DNA of 64,000 bases from Paraburkholderia sp. (GCF_028283785.1 NZ_JAPWKB010000014.1:1-64000), one strand, 5' to 3'. Shown: positions 9,006-18,544, counted from the stretch's first letter. The notes: generated by a model from the sequence alone, not told the origin. A program made the numbers and translations.

Positions 9006-9020
9006 GTTCGTATTTCGAAC
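9006..9020. promoter_or_regulatory. Candidate operator upstream of pcaI
   Basis: GTTCG-TATTT-CGAAC is a perfect 15-bp palindrome 175 bp upstream of the pcaI start. IclR-type regulators such as PcaR/PcaU bind sites of this general form before pca genes. No pca regulator gene lies beside it. Confidence 0.4.
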
Positions 9021-9194
9021 AAATTGAGCGAACACACACAGATTGAGCGGAGACAGGCTCGACGCGCGCGGGCGCTTGCCGTCGTCAGGCGGTGATACCG
9101 CGCACGAGCCGTAACCCACCGTCCCGCGCGTCGCCGCATTGCGGCGGGAGCGCTTCAAACGGCGCGCTACGCTGCGTCAAAAAGGGAATTCGAC

Positions 9195-9903
9195 ATGATC
9201 AACAAGATTTTCGAGTCACTCCAATCGGCGGTCGCCGACGTGCAGGACGGCGCGACCGTCATGATCGGCGGCTTCGGCACGGCCGGCATGCCGTCGGAGC
9301 TGATCGACGCACTGATCGAGCAAGGCGCGCGCGACCTGACGATCGTCAACAACAACGCCGGTAACGGCGACATCGGCCTCGCGGCGCTGCTCAACGCGAA
9401 ACGCGTGCGCAAAATCATTTGCTCGTTCCCGCGTCAAACGGATTCGTATGTGTTCGACGCGCTCTATCGCGCCGGTGAAATCGAACTGGAGCTCGTGCCC
9501 CCAAGGCAATCTGGCCGAACGGATTCGCGCTGCGGGCGCGGGTATCGGCGGTTTCTTCACGCCTACGGCCTATGGCACGAAGCTGGCCGAAGGCAAGGAA
9601 ACGCGTCTGATCGACGGCAAGCATTACGTGCTCGAAGCGCCGCTGCATGCGGATTTCGCGCTGATCAAGGCGTACAAGGGCGATCGCTGGGGCAACCTGG
9701 TCTATCGCAAGACCGCGCGTAACTTCGGCCCGATCATGGCAAGCGCCGCGAAAACGGCGATCGTGCAAGTGTCGCAAGTCGTGCCGCTCGGCGCGCTGGA
9801 CCCGGAAAACATCGTGACGCCGGGCATTTTCGTGCAACGCGTGATCGAAGTGCCGCAAGCCGCGCATATGCCGATGCCCAATCCCCACGACGCTGCCGCC
9901 TGA
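9195..9903 (+). CDS. pcaI: 3-oxoadipate CoA-transferase subunit A, frameshifted
   Basis: The alpha subunit of succinyl-CoA:3-oxoadipate CoA-transferase, which activates beta-ketoadipate before thiolysis. The reading frame starts MINKIFESLQSAVADV and holds the GGFGTAGMPSELI CoA-transferase signature and TIVNNNAGNGDIGL. At 9498-9502 a run of five Cs moves the frame by +1. With four Cs, IELELVP continues smoothly into QGNLAERIRAAGAGIGGFF and on to the stop at 9901-9903. The pcaJ start follows 14 bases later. The break is either a one-base sequencing error in a homopolymer or a true pseudogene. Intact neighbours favour error. Confidence 0.88.
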
Positions 9904-9917
9904 TCTGGAGACACACG

Positions 9918-10568
9918 ATGAAACGACTGACCCGCGATGAAATGGCCAAGCGCGTCGCCCAGGATATCCCTGAAGGCGCGTATGTGAACCTCGGTATCGG
10001 CGTGCCGACGCTGGTGGCGAACCACCTCGCCGCCGACAAGGAAATCTTCCTGCACAGCGAAAACGGCCTGCTCGGCATGGGCCCGGCGCCCGCGAAAGGC
10101 GAGGAAGACGACGAACTGATCAACGCCGGCAAACAGCACGTCACGCTGCTGACGGGCGGCGCGTACTTCCATCACTCGGACTCGTTCGCGATGATGCGCG
10201 GCGGCCATCTCGACTTCTGCGTGCTCGGCGCATTCCAGGTTTCCGCGAAGGGCGACCTCGCGAACTGGCACACGGGCGCACCGGACGCGATTCCGGCCGT
10301 GGGCGGCGCGATGGATCTGGCGATCGGCGCGAAGCAGGTCTACGTGATGATGGAGCACCTGACCAAGCAGGGCGAAAGCAAGATCGCCGCCGAATGCACG
10401 TACCCGGTCACGGGCATTGCATGCGTGGACCGTATCTATACGGACCTCGCGGTGATCGACGTGACGTCCGACGGTCTCGTCGTCCGTGAGATCTTCTCGG
10501 ATATCGACTTCGCCGAACTGCATCGCCTGACCGGCGTGCCGTTGATCGACGGCACGAACGCCGCCTGA
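9918..10568 (+). CDS. pcaJ: 3-oxoadipate CoA-transferase subunit B
   Basis: The 216-residue beta subunit, partner of PcaI. Family motifs include GAYVNLGIGVPTLV (about residue 21), SENGLLGMGPAPA and GAMDLAIGAKQVYVMMEH. The catalytic Glu is in the SENG motif. It is complete and of usual length, and follows pcaI after 14 bases with a GGAG site. Its product, 3-oxoadipyl-CoA, needs a thiolase (PcaF) that is not in this window. Confidence 0.93.
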   Translation: MKRLTRDEMAKRVAQDIPEGAYVNLGIGVPTLVANHLAADKEIFLHSENGLLGMGPAPAKGEEDDELINAGKQHVTLLTGGAYFHHSDSFAMMRGGHLDFCVLGAFQVSAKGDLANWHTGAPDAIPAVGGAMDLAIGAKQVYVMMEHLTKQGESKIAAECTYPVTGIACVDRIYTDLAVIDVTSDGLVVREIFSDIDFAELHRLTGVPLIDGTNAA

Positions 10569-10738
10569 TCGTCATACGGTTATGGTGACCCGCGCGCTCC
10601 GGTTCTTCCCTGGCTCGCGCGCGGGAAACATGACAGCCTGCGCCGCGCGCGCTACGCTATCGGTCTCACCGGACAGCGCACGCACGCGCGCCGCTGCCGT
10701 TTCCTGCCCTCCGTTTCTATCCAGCCGCTTATCCCGTC

Positions 10739-12103
10739 ATGCTTGATTCCAGCGCCCGTCTGACCGCCCTGATTTGCGGCACGCAACCGATGAACGATAT
10801 CTGGTCGCCGCGCGCCACGGTGCAGCGGATGCTCGATGTCGAAGCGGCGCTGGCGCGTGCGTCGGCCGCGCATCAGGTGATTCCGCACACGGCGGTGGCG
10901 GCGATCGAGGCAGCCTGTCACGCCGATCAGCTCGACGCCGACGCACTGACGCGCGACGCCGCGCTCGGCGGCAATCTCGCGATTCCGCTGGTCAAGCAAC
11001 TGACCGCGCGCGTCAAGGCGGCGGACGCGGAAGCGTCGAAATACGTGCATTGGGGCGCGACGAGTCAGGACATCATCGACACGGCGACCGTGCTGCAACT
11101 GCGCGATACGATCGATCTGCTCGACGTCCATCTGCAACGCACCTGCGTCGCGCTCGCCGAACTCGCATCGGCCCATCGCGCAACGCCGATGATCGGCCGT
11201 ACATGGCTGCAACAGGCGCTGCCGATCACGCTCGGCCTCAAGTTCGCGCAATGGCTCGACGCGTTGGGCCGTCATCGCGAGCGGCTCGCTGAATTGCGCG
11301 CCCGCGCGCTGGTGCTGCAATTCGGCGGCGCGGCGGGCACGCTCGCCAGCCTGCGCGATGCGGGCGCGGTCGTCACGCAATTGCTCGCGCAGGAACTCGG
11401 TTTGTCGGCGCCCGCGTTGCCGTGGCACACGCAACGCGATCGCATCGCGGAGGCCGCGTCGCTGTTCGGCATGCTGATCGGCACGCTCGGCAAGATCGCG
11501 CGCGACATCTCGCTGCAAATGCAGACTGAAATCGGTGAACTCGGCGAACCCGTTGTCGCCGGCAAAGGCGGTTCGTCGACGATGCCGCACAAGCGCAATC
11601 CGGTTGGCTGCGCGGCCGTGCTGACCGCCGCCACGCGCGCGCCGGGACTGGTCGCGACGGTGCTCGCGGGCATGGTCCAGGAACACGAACGCGCGCTCGG
11701 CGGCTGGCAGGCCGAGTGGGACGCGTTGCCCGATCTCGCGCGCCTCGCGGGCGGCGCACTCGTCAATATCGAACAGATCGTGTCCGGACTCGACGTCAAC
11801 ACCGCGCGTCTCGCCGCCAATCTCGACGTCACGCATGGCCTGATTCTCGGCGAATCCGTGATGCTCGCGCTGGGCGACAAGATTGGCCGCATGGACGCGC
11901 ATCATCTGGTCGAACGCGCATCGAAACAGGCGGTGCAACACGGCAGCACGTTGTTCGACGTGCTCGCCGCAGACGCTACCGTCACGCAACATCTTTCGGT
12001 CGAGCGCCTGAAAGCGCTGCTCGATCCCGCTCAATACGTCGGTCAGGCGCACGCATTCGTCGACGCCGCGCTGGCGCTTCATCACGCGCGCGAGCCGCGC
12101 TAA
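10739..12103 (+). CDS. pcaB: 3-carboxy-cis,cis-muconate cycloisomerase
   Basis: A 454-residue member of the fumarase/aspartase superfamily that cyclises 3-carboxymuconate to 4-carboxymuconolactone. The superfamily signature GGSSTMPHKRNPVGC is at about residues 278-292, and YVHWGATSQDIIDTA at about 101-115. The start at MLDSSARL lacks a strong ribosome site; a second Met 17 codons on (MNDIWSPR) is possible. pcaD follows 18 bases after its stop. Confidence 0.93.
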   Translation: MLDSSARLTALICGTQPMNDIWSPRATVQRMLDVEAALARASAAHQVIPHTAVAAIEAACHADQLDADALTRDAALGGNLAIPLVKQLTARVKAADAEASKYVHWGATSQDIIDTATVLQLRDTIDLLDVHLQRTCVALAELASAHRATPMIGRTWLQQALPITLGLKFAQWLDALGRHRERLAELRARALVLQFGGAAGTLASLRDAGAVVTQLLAQELGLSAPALPWHTQRDRIAEAASLFGMLIGTLGKIARDISLQMQTEIGELGEPVVAGKGGSSTMPHKRNPVGCAAVLTAATRAPGLVATVLAGMVQEHERALGGWQAEWDALPDLARLAGGALVNIEQIVSGLDVNTARLAANLDVTHGLILGESVMLALGDKIGRMDAHHLVERASKQAVQHGSTLFDVLAADATVTQHLSVERLKALLDPAQYVGQAHAFVDAALALHHAREPR

Positions 12104-12121
12104 CCTGAGAGGTCATTGTCC

Positions 12122-12913
12122 ATGCCTTACGCCGCAGTCAACGGCATTGAGCTTCATTACCGGATCGACGGCGATCGCCACGGCAACGCGCCGTGGCTGA
12201 TCCTGTCCAATTCGCTCGGTTGCGATCTGTCCATGTGGACGCCGCAAGTCGCCGCACTCGCGCAGAAGTTCCGCGTGCTGCGCTACGACACGCGCGGTCA
12301 TGGTCATTCCGAAGCACCGAAAGGCCCGTACACGATCGAGCAACTGACGGGCGACGTGATCGGCCTGATGGATCATCTGAAGATCGCGAAGGCGAACTTC
12401 TGCGGTATTTCGATGGGCGGTCTGACCGGCGTGGGCCTCGCTGCACGTCACGGCGACCGGATCGAACGCGTCGTGCTGTGCAACACGGCCGCGCGTATCG
12501 GCTCGCCGGAAGTGTGGGTGCCGCGTGCGGCGCGCGCACGCAGCGAAGGCATGCTCACGCTGTCCGAAGCGGTGCTGCCGCGCTGGTTCACGGGCGAGTT
12601 CATCGCGCGCGAACCGCTGGTGTACGCATTTATCCGCGACACCTTCGTGCATACGGATAAAGAAGGTTACGCAAGCAATTGCGAGGCGATCGATGCAGCC
12701 GACCTGCGCCCCGAAACCGGCGGCATCAAGGTGCCGGCGCTGGTGATCGGCGGCACGCACGATCTGGCCGCGACGCCCGCGCAAGGCAAGGAACTGGCCG
12801 CGTCGATTCCGGGCGCGCGTTACGTCGAACTGGACGCATCGCACATTTCCAACATCGAGCAGGCCGACACGTTTACCAAGACGGTGCTCGACTTCCTGAC
12901 GGAGCAACGATGA
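12122..12913 (+). CDS. pcaD: 3-oxoadipate enol-lactonase
   Basis: A 263-residue alpha/beta hydrolase that opens beta-ketoadipate enol-lactone. The nucleophile elbow reads NFCGISMGGLTG, giving Ser in GxSxG. A C-terminal DASHISNIEQ supplies the His, and an Asp lies in the GGTHDLAATP loop. The ATG at 12122 is preferred because GAGAGG lies 10 bases upstream. Its stop overlaps the pcaC start (ATGA), so the two are translationally coupled. Confidence 0.93.
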   Translation: MPYAAVNGIELHYRIDGDRHGNAPWLILSNSLGCDLSMWTPQVAALAQKFRVLRYDTRGHGHSEAPKGPYTIEQLTGDVIGLMDHLKIAKANFCGISMGGLTGVGLAARHGDRIERVVLCNTAARIGSPEVWVPRAARARSEGMLTLSEAVLPRWFTGEFIAREPLVYAFIRDTFVHTDKEGYASNCEAIDAADLRPETGGIKVPALVIGGTHDLAATPAQGKELAASIPGARYVELDASHISNIEQADTFTKTVLDFLTEQR

Positions 12914-13299
12914 ACGACGAAGACCGCTACGAAGCCGGGATGACAGTGCGTCGCGCGGTGCTCGGCGACGCGCACGTCGACCGTTCGCTGACGAATCGCA
13001 CCGAGCATACGGAAGAGTTCCAGAATCTCATCACGCGCTACGCGTGGGGCGAAATCTGGACGCGCGAAGGATTGCCGCGCCACACGCGCAGCATGCTGAC
13101 CATCGCGATGATGGTGGCGCTGAACCGCAACGAGGAACTCGCACTGCATCTGCGCGCGGCCAAGAATAACGGCGTCACGCGCGAGCAGATCAAGGAAGTG
13201 CTGCTGCAAACCGCGATTTACTGCGGCGTGCCCGCTGCGAATTCCGCGTTCCATCTGGCCGACAAGATTTTCCGCGAAGACGACGCCGCCGGCGCATGA
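12910..13299 (+). CDS. pcaC: 4-carboxymuconolactone decarboxylase
   Basis: A 129-residue AhpD-like protein that decarboxylates 4-carboxymuconolactone to the enol-lactone used by PcaD. Family features are RAVLGDAHVDRSL, RYAWGEIWTREGL and the AIYCGVPAANSAFHLA helix. It overlaps pcaD by four bases. In this organism it is separate rather than fused to pcaD as PcaL. A hairpin follows the stop. Confidence 0.93.
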   Translation: MNDEDRYEAGMTVRRAVLGDAHVDRSLTNRTEHTEEFQNLITRYAWGEIWTREGLPRHTRSMLTIAMMVALNRNEELALHLRAAKNNGVTREQIKEVLLQTAIYCGVPAANSAFHLADKIFREDDAAGA

Positions 13300-13639
13300 T
13301 CTGACATGCTCGCATGCGTGCCGCGCATGCGAGCCGATCCTCCGGTCGGCAATGCATGAACCGTCTTTACCGTCGTCCCGCCTGCGCGGGACGATCCCGC
13401 CTTGTCCGGTGCGTCCGTCACCGGTGTCACGACCCACTTCCGCACCTACCCCGCACGCATCGCCGTCTGTCCGGTCGCCGGGCAAAACCCGCGTCCCGCA
13501 CCGCATGAATTAACATTCGGGGAATCACGCGGCCGCACGTGTTTGCGCTGATTAAATTCGCTGGTAGTGTCTCGCCTCAACGCGCGCGGGCACGCCCATT
13601 TGCTGCGCATTCGCCGAACGGCACGCTGCTGAGGTCTCG
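13300..13639. other. Spacer with two perfect hairpins
   Basis: Between pcaC and the transporter permease there is no gene. CTCGCATGCG-N5-CGCATGCGAG (13309-13333) lies just past the pcaC stop and may end transcription. TCGTCCCGC-CTGC-GCGGGACGA (13373-13394) looks like a REP-type palindrome. The transporter promoter should lie in the AT-richer part near 13505-13570. Confidence 0.55.
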
Positions 13640-15571
13640 ATGCTTTCGAATCTGCTGGTACAACTCGTCAACGGACTCGCCGATGCGTCCACGCTGTTTC
13701 TGGTCGCGGCGGGCCTGTCGCTGATTTTCGGCGTGACGCGCATCGTCAACTTCGCGCACGGCTCGTTCTACATGGTCGGCATCTACGTGGCGTACAGCAT
13801 CGCGAGCCGCTTCGGCCATAGCACGGCGGGCTTCTGGCTGTCGGTGATCGCGGCGGCGCTGGTGGTCGCGGTGCTGGGCGCACTGGTCGAGATCATCGTG
13901 TTACGGCGCATCTATCACGCGCCCGAACTGTTCCATCTGCTCGCGACCTTCGCGCTCGTGCTGATCTTCCGGGACGCGGCATTGTGGCTGTGGGGACCGG
14001 AAGACCTGTTCGGTCCACGCGCGCCGCATCTCGCGGGCGCGGTGAGCTTGCTGGGGCATCCGCTGCCCACTTACGACATCGTTCTGATCGGGCTGGGGCC
14101 GGCGGTGCTGCTGGTGCTCTGGTATGCGCTGACACGCACGCGATGGGGCACGCTGGTGCGCGCGGCCACGCAGGATCGCGAGATGCTCGGCGCGCTCGGC
14201 ATCAATCAGGCATGGCTGTTTACAGGGGTTTTCTTCGTCGGTGCGTTTCTCGCGGGCCTCGGCGGCGCGTTGCAGGGACCGCGGATGTCCGCGAATCTGT
14301 CGCTGGATCTGGAGACGATCGGCAATGCGTTCGTGGTCGTCGTGGTGGGCGGCATGGGCTCGATTCCGGGCGCATTCGTCGCGGCGTTGATCATCGCGGA
14401 GATCAAGGCGCTGTGTATCGGCATCGGCCATGTATCGATCGCGGGCATCGATCTGTCGTTGAGCCGCTTTACGCTGGTCGCGGAATTCGTCGTGATGGCG
14501 GTCGTGCTGGTGGTGCGGCCGTGGGGGCTGCTCGGTCGCGCGAGTGCGGCGGTGCGCGGCATGGCCGCGCCGGAAACGCCGCTTCGTCCCGCAGGAAAGC
14601 GTGTCAAGTGGCTGGCGGCATGCGTGCTCGCGATCCTGATTCTCGCGCCGCTCGCGGCCGGCGCATTTCCGTATCTGCCCGTGCTGATGGTCGAAATCCT
14701 GATTGCCGTGCTGTTCGCGGCGAGCCTGCATTTCATCATGGGACCGGGCGGTATGCACTCGTTCGGACACGCTGCGTATTTTGGGCTGGGCGCATACGGC
14801 GCGGCGCTGTTCGTGAAGCTGTTCAGCTTGCCGATGGAAGCGGCGCTCGTTCTCGGACCGTTGCTCGCGGTGCTCGGCGCGCTGGTGTTCGGCTGGTTTT
14901 GCGTGCGATTGTCCGGCGTCTATCTCGCGATGCTGACGCTCGCGTTCGCGCAGATCGTGTGGTCGGTCGTGTTCCAGTGGGACGACGTGACGGGCGGCAG
15001 CAACGGCATCCTCGGCTTGTGGCCGTCGAACTGGCTGTCGTCGCCGGTGGCTTTTTATTATCTGGCGCTGGTGTTCGCGGCGACCGGCGTGTGGCTCTTG
15101 CGACGCATGCTGTTTTCGCCGCTCGGTTATGCGATGCGTGCGTCGCGCGATTCATCGTTGCGCGCCGAAGCGATCGGGATCGATACGCGGCGGATTCAAT
15201 GGGCCGCGTTCGTGATCGCGTCGCTGTTTTGCGGGCTGGCCGGCTCGCTGTACGCGTTCTCCAAGGGCACGATTTCGCCGGACGTGATCAGCGTCAGCCG
15301 CTCGGTCGACGGCCTCGTGATGGTGCTGCTCGGCGGTTTGCAGACGTTGAGCGGACCGGTCGTCGGCGCGGCGGTGTTCACGTGGCTGCAAGACACGGTC
15401 GCGCGTCAGACCGACTACTGGCAAGCGTTGTTGGGCGGCACGATTCTGCTGCTGGTGATCGCGTTTCCGCAGGGCATCGTCGGCTTTATCCGCGAGCGCT
15501 TCGACGACAACGACTCGGACGTGCCCAACGGCGCGCCCGCTGCGCGAAGCGCGGTCGAGGAGGGCCTATGA
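13640..15571 (+). CDS. Fused LivH-LivM branched-chain-type ABC permease
   Basis: A 643-residue inner-membrane permease formed by an N-terminal LivH-like half (about 1-290: GLADASTLFLVAAGLSLIFG, VNFAHGSFYMVG) and a C-terminal LivM-like half (about 325-620: GPGGMHSFGHAAYFGLGAYG, LSGVYLAMLTLAFAQ). It would form the whole translocation pore alone. Fusions of the two permeases occur in HAAT-family importers of aromatic compounds and amides. Its stop overlaps the next ATG. Its place directly behind the pca genes suggests an aromatic or dicarboxylate substrate, but this is inferred. Confidence 0.9.
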   Translation: MLSNLLVQLVNGLADASTLFLVAAGLSLIFGVTRIVNFAHGSFYMVGIYVAYSIASRFGHSTAGFWLSVIAAALVVAVLGALVEIIVLRRIYHAPELFHLLATFALVLIFRDAALWLWGPEDLFGPRAPHLAGAVSLLGHPLPTYDIVLIGLGPAVLLVLWYALTRTRWGTLVRAATQDREMLGALGINQAWLFTGVFFVGAFLAGLGGALQGPRMSANLSLDLETIGNAFVVVVVGGMGSIPGAFVAALIIAEIKALCIGIGHVSIAGIDLSLSRFTLVAEFVVMAVVLVVRPWGLLGRASAAVRGMAAPETPLRPAGKRVKWLAACVLAILILAPLAAGAFPYLPVLMVEILIAVLFAASLHFIMGPGGMHSFGHAAYFGLGAYGAALFVKLFSLPMEAALVLGPLLAVLGALVFGWFCVRLSGVYLAMLTLAFAQIVWSVVFQWDDVTGGSNGILGLWPSNWLSSPVAFYYLALVFAATGVWLLRRMLFSPLGYAMRASRDSSLRAEAIGIDTRRIQWAAFVIASLFCGLAGSLYAFSKGTISPDVISVSRSVDGLVMVLLGGLQTLSGPVVGAAVFTWLQDTVARQTDYWQALLGGTILLLVIAFPQGIVGFIRERFDDNDSDVPNGAPAARSAVEEGL

Positions 15572-16350
15572 GTCTGTTGCGCGTATCCGGCCTGTCGAAG
15601 TCGTTCGGCGGCGTGACGGCGGTCGACGACGTATCGTTCGATCTCGAAGCGGGTCAACTACTGGCGCTGCTCGGGCCGAACGGCGCGGGAAAATCGACCT
15701 GCTTCAATATGGTCAACGGCCAGTTACGGCCGTCGTCCGGTTCGATCCTGCTCGATGGCCGTGAACTCGTCGGCAAGCGTCCGCGCGACATCTGGCGGCT
15801 CGGCGTGGGCCGCACGTTCCAGATCGCGGCGACCTTCAACTCGATGACCGTGCTCGAAAACATCCAGATGGCGCTGCTGTCGCGCGAAAAAAAGCTGTTC
15901 GGACTGTGGACGCCCGCCGCGTCGCAGTTCAGGGCCGAGGCGCTCGATCTGCTCGACCAGGTCGGCATGGCCCACGATGCGCAGCGCGCATGCGGCGTGC
16001 TCGCGTATGGCGACGTGAAGCGCGTCGAACTCGCAATCGCCCTCGCCAACCGGCCGCGATTGCTGTTGATGGACGAGCCGACCGCGGGCATGGCGCCGAA
16101 AGAGCGCCACGACCTGATGGCACTCACCCGACGCCTCGTCACCGAACGCAAGATCGGCGTGCTGTTTACCGAGCACAGCATGGACGTGGTGTTCGCGTAC
16201 GCGGACACCCTGCTCGTGCTCGCGCGCGGCAAGCTGATCGCGCAGGGCGACGCCGACGCGATTCGCAACGACGCGCAGGTGCAGGCCGTGTATTTCGGCA
16301 CCGGCAAGACCTTTCAGCCGCGTGCGCCGCTGCATGCAGGAGACGCATAA
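15568..16350 (+). CDS. LivG-type ABC transporter ATP-binding protein
   Basis: This 260-residue cytoplasmic ATPase has Walker A GPNGAGKST (about residue 35), the LivG-type sequence GRTFQIAATFNSMTVLEN, Walker B LLLMDEPTAGM and an H-loop TEHSMD. The signature motif is degenerate (VLAYGDVKR instead of LSGGQ). That is often tolerated in one of the two LivG/LivF subunits. It overlaps the permease gene by four bases and is followed two bases later by the second ATPase. Confidence 0.93.
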   Translation: MSLLRVSGLSKSFGGVTAVDDVSFDLEAGQLLALLGPNGAGKSTCFNMVNGQLRPSSGSILLDGRELVGKRPRDIWRLGVGRTFQIAATFNSMTVLENIQMALLSREKKLFGLWTPAASQFRAEALDLLDQVGMAHDAQRACGVLAYGDVKRVELAIALANRPRLLLMDEPTAGMAPKERHDLMALTRRLVTERKIGVLFTEHSMDVVFAYADTLLVLARGKLIAQGDADAIRNDAQVQAVYFGTGKTFQPRAPLHAGDA

Positions 16351-16352
16351 CC

Positions 16353-17066
16353 ATGTCCGGTCCGGTGCTGAAAGTATCGAATCTGAACGCGTTCTATGGA
16401 CGCGCGCATATCCTGTTCGACGTCGGTTTCGAAGTGGGACGCGGCGAAGTCGTGGCGTTGATGGGCCGCAACGGCGCGGGCAAGTCCACGACGATGAAAG
16501 CGGTGATGGGTCTGTTGCCGCAACGCACGGGCGAAATCACCTTTCGCGGCACCGATATCGCGTCGCTCGCGCCTTACCGGATCGCGCGGCTGGGCATGGG
16601 CTTCGTGCCCGAAGACCGCCGCGTGTTCGCCGATCTGACCGTGATGGAAAATCTCGACGCAGGCCGTCAGCCGCCGCGCGATGGCGCGCCGCAATGGACG
16701 CCCGACAAGCTGTTCAAGCTGTTTCCGAATCTCGGCGACATGCCGAACCGTCCCGGCGCGCAGATGAGCGGCGGCGAGCAGCAGATGCTGACCGTCTCGC
16801 GCACGTTGATGGGCAACCCGTATCTGGTGTTGCTGGATGAACCGTCGGAGGGCGTCGCGCCGCTGATCGTCGAACAGATGGCGAACCTGATCCTCGAACT
16901 GAAGCGCGAAGGGCTGTCTATCCTGCTGTCCGAACAGAATCTGCATTTCGCGGAACTGGTCAGCGATCGCGCTTACGTGCTCGAGAAAGGGCAAATCCGT
17001 TTCAGCGGCACGATCGCGGAACTGGCGCAGAACGACACCGTGCGGCGCGCGTATCTGAGCGTCTGA
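16353..17066 (+). CDS. LivF-type ABC transporter ATP-binding protein
   Basis: A 237-residue ATPase with Walker A GRNGAGKST, the LivF-type GMGFVPEDRRVF Q-loop region, a complete signature MSGGEQQML and Walker B LVLLDEPSEGV. It should pair with the preceding LivG-type subunit on the fused permease. The start ATG at 16353 has an AGGAGA site within the end of the preceding gene. Confidence 0.93.
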   Translation: MSGPVLKVSNLNAFYGRAHILFDVGFEVGRGEVVALMGRNGAGKSTTMKAVMGLLPQRTGEITFRGTDIASLAPYRIARLGMGFVPEDRRVFADLTVMENLDAGRQPPRDGAPQWTPDKLFKLFPNLGDMPNRPGAQMSGGEQQMLTVSRTLMGNPYLVLLDEPSEGVAPLIVEQMANLILELKREGLSILLSEQNLHFAELVSDRAYVLEKGQIRFSGTIAELAQNDTVRRAYLSV

Positions 17067-17250
17067 CGCGATCGGCTCGCATGCGCAGCCCGAACTCGGT
17101 ACGATGCCGGTTCGCTGGCGGCCCGCGCGGCGCGCGGATTGAAAACAGATTGAAGGATTCGGGGCGCCGCTGGAGCGCCGCGCCGGATCAGCCGCACTGC
17201 ACGATCACGAGCATCGCTTTTACGCTATCAATTGAGAAACGGAGAACCGC

Positions 17251-18456
17251 ATGACCACGCGCGCACGATGGATATCCACCCTCACGGTTTCGCTGACGCT
17301 ATCGGTGTCGGCACTTGCCGCGAGCGCCGAGACCATCAAGATTGGCGAAATCAACAGCTACAAGGCGCAGCCCGCATTCCTCGGACCGTATAAAAACGGC
17401 TGGAATCTGGCGCTCGACCAGATCAATGCGGCGGGCGGCGTCAACGGCAAGCAACTGGAAGTCGTGTCGCGCGACGACAATGCGAACCCCGGCGATACGA
17501 TTCGCGTGGCGCAAGAATTGATTGCACGTGAGCAGGTGCAATTGCTGTTCGGCGGCTATCTGTCGAATACGGGTCTGGCACTGACCGATTTCGCGAAGCA
17601 GAAGAAGATTTTCTTCCTCGCCGCCGAGCCGCTGACCGACAAGATCGTCTGGGCCGACGGCAACAAGTACACGTACCGTCTGCGTCCTTCGACCTATATG
17701 CAAGTCGCGATGCTGGTGCCGGAAGCCGCGAAGCTGAAGAAAAAGCGCTGGGCGCTGGTCTATCCGAACTACGAGTACGGGCAGTCGGCGGCGGCGACGT
17801 TCAAGAAACTGCTGCAAGCCGCGCAACCCGACGTGCAGTTCGTCGCGGAACAGGCCACGCCGTTGGGTAATGTCGATGCGGGCGCCGTGACGCAGGCGCT
17901 GGCCGATGCGAAACCCGACGCGATTTTCAACGTGCTGTTCGCTGCCGATCTCGGCAAGTTCGTTCGTGAAGGCAATACGCGCGGTCTGTTCAAGGATCGA
18001 AGCGTCGTGTCGTTGCTGACCGGCGAACCCGATTACCTCGATCCGTTGGGCGCGGAAGCGCCGACCGGCTGGATCGTGACCGGCTATCCGTGGTATTCGA
18101 TCGACACGGCCGCCAACAAGACCTTCGTCGATGCGTATCGTGCGAAGTATCACGACTATCCGCGTCTGGGCTCGGTGGTCGGTTACTCGGCGATGATGTC
18201 GATTGCGGACGGCCTGAAGAAAGCCGGTTCGACGGATCCCGACAAGCTCGCGGCGGCGTTCAAGGGCTTGAAGGTGGATACGCCGTTCGGTCCGATCAGC
18301 TATCGGGCGCAGGACAATCAATCGACGATGGGCGCGTTCGTGGGCGTGACCGCGCTGAAGGACGGCAAGGGCATCATGACGTCGTACCGTTATATCGACG
18401 GCGCGAGCGTGCAGCCGTCCGACGCGGAAGTGAAGAAATTGCGTCCGGCGGACTGA
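17251..18456 (+). CDS. LivK-type periplasmic substrate-binding protein
   Basis: A 401-residue exported binding protein of the amide/branched-chain family (type I periplasmic fold). Residues 1-26 form a Sec signal peptide (LTVSLTLSVSALAASAE). The mature part has KIGEINSYKAQPAFLGPYKNGW and LDQINAAGGVNGKQLEVVS, typical of this family. It is the fourth gene of the importer unit, 184 bases after livF with its own GGAG site. The ligand is not readable from sequence. A strong terminator follows. Confidence 0.9.
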   Translation: MTTRARWISTLTVSLTLSVSALAASAETIKIGEINSYKAQPAFLGPYKNGWNLALDQINAAGGVNGKQLEVVSRDDNANPGDTIRVAQELIAREQVQLLFGGYLSNTGLALTDFAKQKKIFFLAAEPLTDKIVWADGNKYTYRLRPSTYMQVAMLVPEAAKLKKKRWALVYPNYEYGQSAAATFKKLLQAAQPDVQFVAEQATPLGNVDAGAVTQALADAKPDAIFNVLFAADLGKFVREGNTRGLFKDRSVVSLLTGEPDYLDPLGAEAPTGWIVTGYPWYSIDTAANKTFVDAYRAKYHDYPRLGSVVGYSAMMSIADGLKKAGSTDPDKLAAAFKGLKVDTPFGPISYRAQDNQSTMGAFVGVTALKDGKGIMTSYRYIDGASVQPSDAEVKKLRPAD

Positions 18457-18502
18457 GCGGCATACTCACGCTGATGAGTCGGTAAGCGCATGAAAAACGA
18501 AA

Positions 18503-18530
18503 GGGCTGTCCTCATGGACAGCCCTTTTTT
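18503..18530 (+). terminator. Intrinsic terminator after the Liv operon
   Basis: GGGCTGTCC-TCAT-GGACAGCCC followed by six Ts. Upstream As may make it work in reverse for the 18545-18796 gene as well. Confidence 0.85.
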
Positions 18531-18544
18531 GCATCCGCGCGACG

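Noticed and set aside
13984..16350. A 788-codon plus-strand frame
   Set aside because: An out-of-frame shadow of the Liv permease and ATPase until it fuses into the true livG frame at 15568; Arg/Ala-rich with no domain before that.
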